Below are positions 16,858 through 24,955 of a DNA stretch of 64,000 bases, in pieces (position 1 is the first letter of the stretch; every line of letters starts with the position of its first letter). The stretch spans positions 1 through 64,000 of the forward strand of contig NZ_REFH01000009.1 of NCBI RefSeq assembly GCF_003688495.1. The letters are read 5' to 3'. Both the position numbers and the translations under genes were made by a program. Origin of the DNA: Flavobacterium weaverense. GTDB lineage: Bacteria > Bacteroidota > Bacteroidia > Flavobacteriales > Flavobacteriaceae. The notes under the pieces are model-generated. The model searched no databases. It had not been told where the DNA came from and was given only the letters and a program-made list of their open reading frames with translations.

Positions 16858-19308
16858 ATGTCAAATCACAAAATACTTACAATTGACAATCTGTCACTTC
16901 AAGAATTTGATTCTGAGGCAGATTTAATTCCACTTTTAACTCCTGAAGACGAGGAGGAAATGAATAATGAAGCTTTACCTGAATTACTCGCCATTTTACC
17001 TTTACGTAATATGGTTTTGTTTCCAGGAGTTGTGATTCCAATTACAGCAGGACGTGACAAATCTATTAAATTGATAAATGATGCCAACGCTGCAGGAAAA
17101 ACGATAGGTGTTGTTGCTCAAATCAACGAAGAGGAAGAAGATCCAACGAAAAAAGATATTCATAAAATAGGAACCGTTGCGCGAATTTTACGCGTGTTAA
17201 AAATGCCTGATGGAAATATCACGGTAATTCTACAAGGGAAAAAGCGTTTTGAAATTGACTCTGTAGTAGATGAATTACCATATATAACAGCAAAAATAAA
17301 GGAAGTTCCTGAAAAAAGACCAAAGAAAAACGATACTGAATTTTTAGCAATACTGGATTCTGTAAAGGAGTTAGCAATCCAAATTATTAAAGAAAGCCCG
17401 AGCATTCCTAGTGAAGCTACTTTTGCAATAAAAAATATCGAGAGTCAATCTTTCTTGATAAATTTTGTTACTTCTAACATGAATTTATCAGTTAAAGAAA
17501 AGCAGGATTTACTTGCTATCAATAAATTAAAGGATAGAGCTTTAGAGACGCTTCGATATATGAATATCGAGTTGCAAAAACTTGAATTAAAGAATGATAT
17601 TCAGTCGAAAGTGCGTTTTGATTTAGATCAGCAACAAAGAGAATATTTTCTTCATCAACAAATGAAAACCATCCAAGAAGAGCTAGGCGGTGTTTCACAG
17701 GAAGAAGAGATGGACGAGATGTTACAGAAATCTTTGTCTAAAAAATGGGATGAAAAAACCAAAAATCATTTCGAGAAAGAATTGTCAAAAATGCGCCGCA
17801 TGAATCCGCAAGCGCCAGATTTTGGTATCCAACGAAATTATTTAGAATTATTTTTAGAATTACCTTGGAATGAATTTTCGAAAGATAATTTTGATTTAAA
17901 AAGAGCGCAAAAAATCCTTGATAAGGATCATTTTGGTTTAGAGGATGTTAAAAAAAGAATGATAGAGCATTTAGCAGTTTTGAAATTGCGAAATGATATG
18001 AAATCGCCTATTATTTGTTTGACAGGACCTCCAGGAGTCGGTAAAACATCGATTGGACGCTCTATCGCCGAAGCTTTAGGAAGAGAATATGTTCGAATTT
18101 CTTTAGGTGGATTACGCGATGAATCCGAAATTAGAGGGCATAGAAAGACATATATTGGCGCAATGCCAGGAAGAATAATCCAAAGTTTAAAGAAAGCTGG
18201 AACGTCAAATCCTGTTTTTGTTTTAGATGAAATTGATAAATTATCAAACAGTCATAATGGGGATCCATCATCTGCGTTATTAGAAGTTTTAGATCCTGAG
18301 CAAAATAATTCATTTTACGATAACTTCCTTGAAATGGGATATGACTTATCTAAAGTGATGTTTATTGCGACATCTAATAATATGTCGGCAATTCAACCTG
18401 CTTTACAAGATAGAATGGAAATTATAAGAATGTCTGGTTACACTATCGAGGAAAAGGTAGAAATAGCGCGTCAGCATTTGTTTCCAAGACAATTAAAAGA
18501 GCACGGAATGACTACTAAAGATTTATCCATTGGAAAAAAACAGTTGGAAAAAATTGTAGAAGGTTACACTCGTGAATCTGGTGTTCGTGGACTTGAAGCA
18601 AAAATTGCACAAGTAATCCGTAATGCGGCAAAGTCACTCGCTATGGAAGAAGAGTATAATAAAAAAGTAACTGACGAGGACATTTTAAAAGTTTTAGGTG
18701 TTCCAAGATTAGGGAGAGATAAGTACGAGACTAACGACGTAGCTGGTGTGGTAACTGGATTAGCATGGACTTCTGTGGGTGGAGATATTCTTTTCATTGA
18801 ATCTTTACTATCTCCAGGAAAAGGAACAATGACTATTACAGGGAATTTGGGAACAGTTATGAAGGAATCGGCAACGATTGCATTAGAATACATAAAGGCA
18901 AATACAAAATTATTAGGATTAGATTCAGATATTATTTCGAAATACAACATTCATTTGCACGTACCAGAAGGAGCAACTCCAAAAGATGGTCCAAGTGCTG
19001 GAATCGCAATGTTAACCTCTTTAGTCTCTTTGTTCACACAAAAGAGAGTAAGGAAAAACTTAGCGATGACTGGAGAGATTACATTGCGCGGAAAGGTTCT
19101 TCCTGTAGGCGGAATTAAAGAAAAAATTCTTGCTGCAAAAAGAGCAAACATCAAGGATATAATATTATGTCACGAAAATAAAAGTGATATTGACGAAATT
19201 AAAGCAGAATATTTAGAAGGTCTTTCTTTTCATTACGTAAAAGAAATGAGCGAAGTCTTAGAATATGCTTTAACAGACCAAGATGTAAAAAATGCAAAGG
19301 TTTTGTAA
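16858..19308 (+). CDS. lon: ATP-dependent protease Lon (LonA type)
   Basis: Cytosolic ATP-dependent serine protease that degrades misfolded and regulatory proteins. The N-terminal substrate-binding domain (about 40-240) starts with LPLRNMVLFPGVVIP. The AAA+ module carries Walker A GPPGVGKTS and Walker B VFVLDEIDK. The C-terminal proteolytic domain has the Ser-Lys dyad: Ser713 in DGPSAG and Lys756 in GGIKEK, 43 residues apart as in E. coli Lon. At 816 aa it is full length. It stands alone between a divergent sigma operon and porQ, with a good terminator. Upstream are a sigma-54-like site and a TATATTTG element, so two promoters are possible. Confidence 0.97.
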   Translation: MSNHKILTIDNLSLQEFDSEADLIPLLTPEDEEEMNNEALPELLAILPLRNMVLFPGVVIPITAGRDKSIKLINDANAAGKTIGVVAQINEEEEDPTKKDIHKIGTVARILRVLKMPDGNITVILQGKKRFEIDSVVDELPYITAKIKEVPEKRPKKNDTEFLAILDSVKELAIQIIKESPSIPSEATFAIKNIESQSFLINFVTSNMNLSVKEKQDLLAINKLKDRALETLRYMNIELQKLELKNDIQSKVRFDLDQQQREYFLHQQMKTIQEELGGVSQEEEMDEMLQKSLSKKWDEKTKNHFEKELSKMRRMNPQAPDFGIQRNYLELFLELPWNEFSKDNFDLKRAQKILDKDHFGLEDVKKRMIEHLAVLKLRNDMKSPIICLTGPPGVGKTSIGRSIAEALGREYVRISLGGLRDESEIRGHRKTYIGAMPGRIIQSLKKAGTSNPVFVLDEIDKLSNSHNGDPSSALLEVLDPEQNNSFYDNFLEMGYDLSKVMFIATSNNMSAIQPALQDRMEIIRMSGYTIEEKVEIARQHLFPRQLKEHGMTTKDLSIGKKQLEKIVEGYTRESGVRGLEAKIAQVIRNAAKSLAMEEEYNKKVTDEDILKVLGVPRLGRDKYETNDVAGVVTGLAWTSVGGDILFIESLLSPGKGTMTITGNLGTVMKESATIALEYIKANTKLLGLDSDIISKYNIHLHVPEGATPKDGPSAGIAMLTSLVSLFTQKRVRKNLAMTGEITLRGKVLPVGGIKEKILAAKRANIKDIILCHENKSDIDEIKAEYLEGLSFHYVKEMSEVLEYALTDQDVKNAKVL

Positions 19309-19331
19309 ATAAAAGAGCTTCCAATATTAAA

Positions 19332-19382
19332 ATTCAAATTCCAAATCTTAATTTTTAAGAATTGGAATTTGGATTTTTTTTT
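19332..19382 (+). terminator. Terminator after lon
   Basis: CAAATTCCAA (19335-19344) pairs with TTGGAATTTG (19362-19371), extended inside by CTTA/TAAG, followed by a long T-run. The T-run leads straight into the porQ promoter region. Confidence 0.85.
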
Positions 19383-19413
19383 GATTTAAATCAGATTTAT
19401 AATTTTATCTTCG
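19381..19413 (+). promoter_or_regulatory. porQ promoter with an FNR-like palindrome
   Basis: A TTG at 19381-19383 and a -7-like TATCTTCG at 19406-19413 are 22 bp apart; the -7 differs from TAnnTTTG at one base. TTGAT-TTAA-ATCAG (19381-19394) overlaps the -33 position and matches the FNR/CRP-type consensus TTGATnnnnATCAA at 9 of 10 fixed bases. About two or three TGATnnnnATCA matches are expected by chance in 64 kb of this composition, so this is only a candidate. Confidence 0.4.
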
Positions 19414-19450
19414 CAACTGCGTTTTACTTTCATAAATCGCACTTCAAAGA

Positions 19451-20470
19451 ATGTTTAAAAAACTTTTATTATATCTTTTTCTACTTATTTGCGCTGCGTC
19501 ACACAGTCAAATAGGAGGGAAGTATACCTATCAGTTTTTGAATTTAGTTACTTCGCCAAGGCAAGCCGCATTAGGAGGGAAAGTTGTAACTATTTACGAC
19601 GATGATGTTAATCAAGTACATTTTAATCCTGCTACTATCAATGCAGAAATGGATAACCATTTAGCTTTGAATTATGGTAGCTATTTTAAGGAAGTCACTT
19701 ATGGAACAGCATCCTATGCTTACACTTATGATCGTCATATTAACACTTTTCAAGCTGGAGTCAATTATGTGAATTATGGCAGCTTTGAGGGCTATGATGA
19801 AAACGGTCAATCGACATCATCATTTACAGGAAGTGAAATAGCGCTTTCATTTGGTTATGCATACAACATTCCGTATACAAATATTCATGTAGGAGCTAGC
19901 GCAAAATTAATATCTTCAAGTTTAGAGTCGTATCATTCTTTTGGAGGTGCTTTAGATATTGGTGCTTTGTTCATTGACGAAAAAAATGATGTAAACTGGG
20001 CCTTAGCAATTAGAAATATAGGAACACAATTTTCTACATATAATGATGTTAATGAAAAGTTACCACTCGAAATTATCGCCGGTGTTTCTCAAGAGTTAGA
20101 AAATGTTCCCATTCGTTGGCATCTTACCTTAGAAAATTTGCAGCAATGGAATCTCAGCTTTTCGAATCCCGAAAGAGGAGAGTCATCACTAGATGGCGAG
20201 GTGAAGGCTGAAAAAGTTTCATTTGTAAATAATGCTTTACGACACGCAATAATAGGAGTAGAATTATTCCCTAAAAAAGCATTTAATTTAAGAATTGGTT
20301 ATAATTTTAGGAGAGCGGAGGAACTGAGACTTTTAGAACAGCGAAACTTTTCGGGAGTTTCTTTAGGATTCGGACTTAAAATGAATAAGTTAAAATTCAA
20401 TTATTCCTACTCGAGATACACCTTAGCAGGAAATACAAGTCTGTTTGGATTAACAGTAAATTTTCAATAA
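19451..20470 (+). CDS. porQ: Type IX secretion system protein PorQ
   Basis: Outer-membrane beta-barrel protein of the T9SS attachment complex (with PorU, PorV and PorZ in known systems), specific to Bacteroidetes. Signal peptide of about 19 residues (ending ASHSQ), then GGKYTYQFLNLVTSPRQAALGG and YDDDVNQVHFNPA, characteristic of the PorQ/PorV-like barrel family. The rest is an alternation of beta strands ending in an aromatic C-terminal strand (LTVNFQ). At 339 aa it is full length. cmk starts 16 bp after the stop; the porQ-cmk pairing recurs in Bacteroidetes. Confidence 0.9.
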   Translation: MFKKLLLYLFLLICAASHSQIGGKYTYQFLNLVTSPRQAALGGKVVTIYDDDVNQVHFNPATINAEMDNHLALNYGSYFKEVTYGTASYAYTYDRHINTFQAGVNYVNYGSFEGYDENGQSTSSFTGSEIALSFGYAYNIPYTNIHVGASAKLISSSLESYHSFGGALDIGALFIDEKNDVNWALAIRNIGTQFSTYNDVNEKLPLEIIAGVSQELENVPIRWHLTLENLQQWNLSFSNPERGESSLDGEVKAEKVSFVNNALRHAIIGVELFPKKAFNLRIGYNFRRAEELRLLEQRNFSGVSLGFGLKMNKLKFNYSYSRYTLAGNTSLFGLTVNFQ

Positions 20471-20486
20471 TATAAAAATTTAAATT

Positions 20487-21182
20487 TTGAATAAAAAAAT
20501 TACTATCGCAATTGATGGGTTTTCATCGACTGGGAAAAGCACATTAGCAAAGCAAATTGCCAATCATTTAGGATATGTTTATGTGGATACTGGTGCAATG
20601 TATCGCGCTGTCGCTCTATTTGCAATGCAAAATGGATATATTACTTCTGAATTTTTTGATAAAGATTCTTTAATCAATAGTTTGCCTTACATAAAACTGC
20701 AATTCAAGTTTAATGATGCTTTAGGTTTTGGGGAAATGTACCTCAATGACGTGAACGTCGAAACTGAAATACGCACTATCGAAGTTTCTAGTTTTGTGAG
20801 CAAAGTTGCAGAGATTTCTGAAGTTCGATCTAAATTAGTGGAGCAACAAAAAGAAATGGGTAAAGACAAAGGAATCGTAATGGACGGCCGAGATATAGGT
20901 ACTGTTGTTTTTCCAGAGGCAGAACTTAAAATTTTCATGACCTCAAGTGCAACTACTAGAGCGCAAAGACGTTATGACGAATTAGTAGCTAAAGGTGATA
21001 ATGTGACTTTTGAAGAAGTTTTTAAAAACGTTGAAGAACGCGATTATATTGATACGCACCGCGCTGATTCTCCTCTTGTAATGGCTGAAGACGCTATCGA
21101 AATTGATAATTCTCACTTGGATAGAGAAGAGCAATTTCAGTTAGTTTTAGAAATCGTAATTGACGCTACTAAATCGATATAA
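20487..21182 (+). CDS. cmk: Cytidylate kinase
   Basis: Phosphorylates CMP and dCMP with ATP. The P-loop IDGFSSTGKST is at residues 9-19, the CMP-binding DTGAMYRAVA block follows, and the DGRDIGTVVFP block and LID-region arginines (TTRAQRRYDEL) are present. At 231 aa it is the normal Cmk length. The start is TTG at 20487: no ATG lies between the porQ stop and the P-loop, and this start gives the usual short (M)NKKITIAIDG N-terminus. It follows porQ by 16 bp and probably shares its transcript. Confidence 0.95.
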   Translation: MNKKITIAIDGFSSTGKSTLAKQIANHLGYVYVDTGAMYRAVALFAMQNGYITSEFFDKDSLINSLPYIKLQFKFNDALGFGEMYLNDVNVETEIRTIEVSSFVSKVAEISEVRSKLVEQQKEMGKDKGIVMDGRDIGTVVFPEAELKIFMTSSATTRAQRRYDELVAKGDNVTFEEVFKNVEERDYIDTHRADSPLVMAEDAIEIDNSHLDREEQFQLVLEIVIDATKSI

Positions 21183-21252
21183 ATAGTTGCAGATATCATT
21201 TTTAATAGTAGATTTACGTCCTCTTATTTTTTAAATAAAAACAATTCATCTT

Positions 21253-22629
21253 ATGGGAATTAAAAATAGATTGATAATAATGAGCTTTCTTCAGTTTTTT
21301 GTTTGGGGAGCTTGGTTAATTACAATTGCAAATTATTGGTTTGGCACCAAAGAGTGGGATGGAACGCAATTTGGATTGGTCTTTGGTACCATGGGAATTG
21401 CTTCATTATTTATGCCAACGCTAACCGGAATCTTAGCCGATAGATGGATAAATGCTGAAAAATTATACGGAATTCTGCATGTTCTTTACGCCGCCGTTTT
21501 ATTCTATATTCCGCAAGTCACGAGTCCTGAAAATTTTATTTATATCATGCTTTTGGCAATGTGTTTTTACATGCCAACAATCGCATTGAGTAACTCTATT
21601 TCATACACAGCACTCAAATTAAATGATGAAGATGTAATCAAGAGTTTTCCGCCTATCAGGGTTTGGGGAACGGTGGGATTTATAGCAGCAATGTGGATTA
21701 CAAATCTATCTGGAAGCAAGGCCACTGAATACCAATTTTATATTGCAGGTATCGCGGCATTAGTATTAGGTATTTACGCTTTTACTTTGCCAAAGTGTAA
21801 GCCACAGAAACTTACTAAAGAGAATGCATCGCTAATGGAAACATTAGGTTTAGAATCATTTAAATTGTTTGCTGACTATAAAATGGCGCTGTTTTTTATA
21901 TTCTCTATGTTTTTAGGTGGAGCGTTACAGTTAACAAATGCTTATGGTGATGTATTTTTAGATGAGTTTAAGCATTTTCCTAAATATGCTGATTCATTTG
22001 TAGTAGAATATTCAACTATAATTATGTCTATTTCTCAAATATCTGAGACTTTGTTTATTCTTGCAATTCCTTTTTTCTTGAAGCGTTTTGGAATCAAACA
22101 AGTAATGTTGATTAGTATGTTGGCTTGGGTATTGCGCTTCGGACTATTTGCATACGGAAATCCAACTACAGGATTGTGGATGATTATAATGTCTTGTGTA
22201 GTTTACGGAATGGCGTTTGATTTCTTTAATATATCAGGATCACTGTTTGTAGAAACAAATACAGACCCTAAAAATAGATCTTCAGCACAAGGTTTGTTTA
22301 TGATGATGACAAATGGTTTTGGTGCAGTTTTAGGAAGTTTCACTTCAGGATGGGCTATTGATAAGTACTTCACAAAGTCTTTTAACAATACAAAAGATTT
22401 AGCTGGCTTTCTAGAAACAGAACCAACAAACTCTAAAATGACTGAGTTTATAACAAGTCAGGGAAATGCGATTTCAAGCGATGGCCTATTTAGTAAAGTA
22501 GTTCTAATGAAAGATTGGCATACGATATGGCTTGCTTTTGCAATTTATGCTTTAATTATTGCGGTGGCTTTTGCTATATTGTTTAAACACAAGCATGATC
22601 CAAAAGCGCTAGAAAATATCAGTCATTAA
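21253..22629 (+). CDS. NupG-type nucleoside:H+ symporter (MFS)
   Basis: A 458-aa polytopic protein with about 12 helices. The N-terminal FLQFFVWGAWLITIANYWF and the GLVFGTMGIASLFMPTLTGILADRW loop are typical of the nucleoside proton-symporter family (NupG/XapB). FPPIRVWGTVGFIAAMW follows the central part, as in this family. Import of nucleosides is the best guess; specificity cannot be read from the sequence. It lies 70 bp after cmk, a functionally fitting neighbour (nucleotide salvage), and ends in a strong hairpin terminator. Confidence 0.82.
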   Translation: MGIKNRLIIMSFLQFFVWGAWLITIANYWFGTKEWDGTQFGLVFGTMGIASLFMPTLTGILADRWINAEKLYGILHVLYAAVLFYIPQVTSPENFIYIMLLAMCFYMPTIALSNSISYTALKLNDEDVIKSFPPIRVWGTVGFIAAMWITNLSGSKATEYQFYIAGIAALVLGIYAFTLPKCKPQKLTKENASLMETLGLESFKLFADYKMALFFIFSMFLGGALQLTNAYGDVFLDEFKHFPKYADSFVVEYSTIIMSISQISETLFILAIPFFLKRFGIKQVMLISMLAWVLRFGLFAYGNPTTGLWMIIMSCVVYGMAFDFFNISGSLFVETNTDPKNRSSAQGLFMMMTNGFGAVLGSFTSGWAIDKYFTKSFNNTKDLAGFLETEPTNSKMTEFITSQGNAISSDGLFSKVVLMKDWHTIWLAFAIYALIIAVAFAILFKHKHDPKALENISH

Positions 22630-22648
22630 AAGCAGCACGACAAACGGA

Positions 22649-22690
22649 AAGCCCGATAAATTTTTAAAAATTTGTCGGGCTTTTTTTTAT
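22649..22690 (+). terminator. Terminator after the permease gene, sharing a motif with dispersed repeats
   Basis: AGCCCGATAAATTT and AAATTTGTCGGGCT form a long stem (left arm from 22650) followed by nine T. The GGAAAGCCCGA at its 5' edge also occurs in the repeat at 62981-63030. Confidence 0.9.
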
Positions 22691-22718
22691 ATTTTTAGAA
22701 TTGCAAGTTAATTTTGAT

Positions 22719-22808
22719 TAGCCCCGATTGAAGCGGCATCCTTTTCAATAGTTTTCAGCATTTTAAAGGCTGGAAACTATTGAAAAGATAAAGCGGAAAG
22801 CGGGACTA
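22719..22808 (+). repeat. Dispersed hairpin repeat, copy A (90 bp)
   Basis: Conserved left flank TAGCCCCGATTG plus AAGCGGCATCC, a variable 19-bp stem (22741-22759 with 22769-22787, one G-T pair, 9-nt loop) and conserved right flank AAAGCGGAAAGCGGGACTA. The outer ends TAGCCCCG and CGGGACTA also pair, except one C-A. Copy B at 27388-27459 has the same flanks and an unrelated stem. It lies between the permease terminator and the rpsA promoter. It contains no coding frame. Confidence 0.85.
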
Positions 22809-22872
22809 GATTTCTTGAAAAGTAATAAAATTTGTGCTCCTAATAATCAATCAATTATACTGTTTACAAAGT

Positions 22873-22903
22873 TTTGTTATTTAATTTAAATGTGCTACTT
22901 TTG
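22873..22903 (+). promoter_or_regulatory. Consensus Bacteroidetes promoter of rpsA
   Basis: -33 TTTG (22873-22876) and -7 TACTTTTG (22896-22903) with exactly 19 bp between, a full match to TTTG-N19-TAnnTTTG. The start of transcription should be near 22908, giving a leader of about 115 nt. Confidence 0.8.
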
Positions 22904-22922
22904 CAGTCCATTTGGTGAATAA

Positions 22923-22990
22923 GAGTTTCCTTTGGGGTTCAACTAATTATACAAACAACTTCTGCTGTTTTCTAGCACACTAAGAAACTC
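22923..22990 (+). promoter_or_regulatory. Structured 5' leader of rpsA
   Basis: GAGTTTC (22923-22929) pairs perfectly with GAAACTC (22984-22990), closing a 54-nt domain. Inside it TGCT (22963-22966) and AGCA (22974-22977) can form a small hairpin. The stem ends 32 nt before the rpsA ATG. Autogenous control of rpsA through its leader is known in E. coli; whether this unrelated leader does the same is inference. Confidence 0.45.
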
Positions 22991-23022
22991 GAGAGAATAC
23001 AGAATACAAATTTTTAATCAGC

Positions 23023-24807
23023 ATGTCTGAACAAGTAAAATCACAAGAAGAGTTTTTAGCAAATTTTAACTGGCACAATTTCGAAGAAGGTATTGATGCT
23101 GTTGATCAAAAAAACTTACAAGAATTCGAAGAATTAGTTTCAAAAACATTTATCGCTACTGATCAAGAAGAGGTAGTTGATGGAACTGTTGTTAGAATTA
23201 CAGATAGAGACGTTATCGTTGATATCAACGCAAAATCGGAAGGTGTTATTTCATTAAACGAATTCCGTTACAACCCAGCATTAAAAGTAGGTGATACTGT
23301 TGAAGTATTAATCGACATCCGTGAAGACAAAACTGGTCAATTAGTTTTATCTCATAGAAAAGCTCGTACTATCAAATCTTGGGATAGAGTTATTTCGGCT
23401 AACGAAACAGGAGAAATCGTTAATGGTTTTGTAAAATGCAGAACTAAAGGTGGTATGATCGTTGACGTTTTCGGAATTGAAGCGTTTTTACCAGGATCTC
23501 AAATTGATGTTAAACCAATTAGAGATTATGACGTTTACGTTAACAAAATGATGGAATTTAAAGTTGTGAAAATCAACCACGAATTCAAAAACGTTGTTGT
23601 TTCGCATAAAGCTCTTATTGAAGCGGATATCGAAATTCAGAAAAAAGAAATCATCGGTCAATTACAAAAAGGTCAAGTATTAGAAGGTGTTGTTAAAAAC
23701 ATTACTTCTTACGGTGTCTTTATTGACTTAGGTGGAGTTGATGGATTGATTCACATTACTGACCTTTCTTGGTCAAGAATTAATCACCCATCTGAAGTTC
23801 TTGAATTAGATCAAAAATTAAATGTTGTAATCCTTGATTTCGATGATGAGAAAACAAGAATTCAATTAGGATTGAAACAATTAAATGCTCACCCTTGGGA
23901 TGCTCTAGATGCTAAATTAGCAATAGGAGACAAAGTAAAAGGTAAAGTAGTTGTAATCGCTGATTACGGTGCATTTATCGAAGTTGCTGAAGGTGTTGAA
24001 GGTTTAATCCACGTTTCTGAAATGTCATGGTCTACTCATTTACGTTCTGCACAAGATTTCGTAAAAGTAGGAGATGTTGTTGAGGCTGTTATCTTAACTT
24101 TAGATAGAGATGACCGTAAAATGTCATTAGGTATCAAACAATTATCTCAAGATCCTTGGACTGATATCACTTCTAAATACCCAGTAGGTTCTAAACATAC
24201 AGGTATCGTTAGAAACTTTACAAACTTTGGTATTTTCGTAGAACTTGAAGAAGGAATTGATGGATTAATCTACATTTCTGACCTTTCTTGGACTAAGAAA
24301 ATCAAACACCCATCTGAATTTGTAAATGTTGGTGAGAAACTTGACGTAGTAGTATTAGAATTAGATGTTGACGGACGTAAATTATCTTTAGGTCATAAAC
24401 AAACTACTGCTAATCCTTGGGATCAGTATGAAGATTCTTTCGCTGTAGGAACTATCCACAACGGTGAAATTTCTGAAATTGTTGATAAAGGAGCTACTGT
24501 AGAATTCGGAGATGATATCGTTGCTTTCATTCCTACTCGTCACCTTGAAAAAGAAGACGGAAAGAAATTGAAAAAAGGTGATTCAGCTGATTTCAAAGTA
24601 ATCGAATTTAACAAAGAATTTAAAAGAGTTGTTGCATCTCACACTGCTATCTTCCGTGAAGAAGAAGAGAAAAATGTGAAAGCAGCTACTGAAAATACTT
24701 CTTCTGCATCTTCATCTACTAATAATGCAGCTGCTGCAACTTTAGGAGATAACAATGATGTATTAGCAGCATTGAAAGCTAAAATGGAAAAATCAGAGAA
24801 AAAATAA
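23023..24807 (+). CDS. rpsA: Ribosomal protein bS1
   Basis: Single-stranded RNA-binding protein of the 30S subunit, important for initiation on mRNAs without Shine-Dalgarno sequences, as is usual in Bacteroidetes. Six S1/OB repeats can be followed, beginning near residues 50, 130, 218, 303, 388 and 478 (for example VLEGVVKNITSYGVFIDLGG and KGKVVVIADYGAFIEV). A low-complexity Ala/Ser/Asn/Thr tail follows about residue 560. The length is 594 aa. Codon use is visibly more regular than in neighbours, as expected for a highly expressed gene. Consensus promoter and structured leader upstream; hairpin terminator downstream. It is transcribed alone. Confidence 0.97.
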   Translation: MSEQVKSQEEFLANFNWHNFEEGIDAVDQKNLQEFEELVSKTFIATDQEEVVDGTVVRITDRDVIVDINAKSEGVISLNEFRYNPALKVGDTVEVLIDIREDKTGQLVLSHRKARTIKSWDRVISANETGEIVNGFVKCRTKGGMIVDVFGIEAFLPGSQIDVKPIRDYDVYVNKMMEFKVVKINHEFKNVVVSHKALIEADIEIQKKEIIGQLQKGQVLEGVVKNITSYGVFIDLGGVDGLIHITDLSWSRINHPSEVLELDQKLNVVILDFDDEKTRIQLGLKQLNAHPWDALDAKLAIGDKVKGKVVVIADYGAFIEVAEGVEGLIHVSEMSWSTHLRSAQDFVKVGDVVEAVILTLDRDDRKMSLGIKQLSQDPWTDITSKYPVGSKHTGIVRNFTNFGIFVELEEGIDGLIYISDLSWTKKIKHPSEFVNVGEKLDVVVLELDVDGRKLSLGHKQTTANPWDQYEDSFAVGTIHNGEISEIVDKGATVEFGDDIVAFIPTRHLEKEDGKKLKKGDSADFKVIEFNKEFKRVVASHTAIFREEEEKNVKAATENTSSASSSTNNAAAATLGDNNDVLAALKAKMEKSEKK

Positions 24808-24831
24808 TTTCTTGAAATTTTTTGAATATAG

Positions 24832-24862
24832 AAAGCCTCACATAAATGTGAGGCTTTTTTTT
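24832..24862 (+). terminator. Terminator after rpsA
   Basis: AAAGCCTCACA and TGTGAGGCTTT form a perfect 11-bp stem with a short loop, followed by eight T. Confidence 0.95.
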
Positions 24863-24955
24863 GGTTATAAATAAACCTATTTTTTCCTGTAAATCTCTCT
24901 CAAGTTATTAGCTATCTTTGAGAATCTAGTATTAATTCTATTTTAATAAAAAGAA

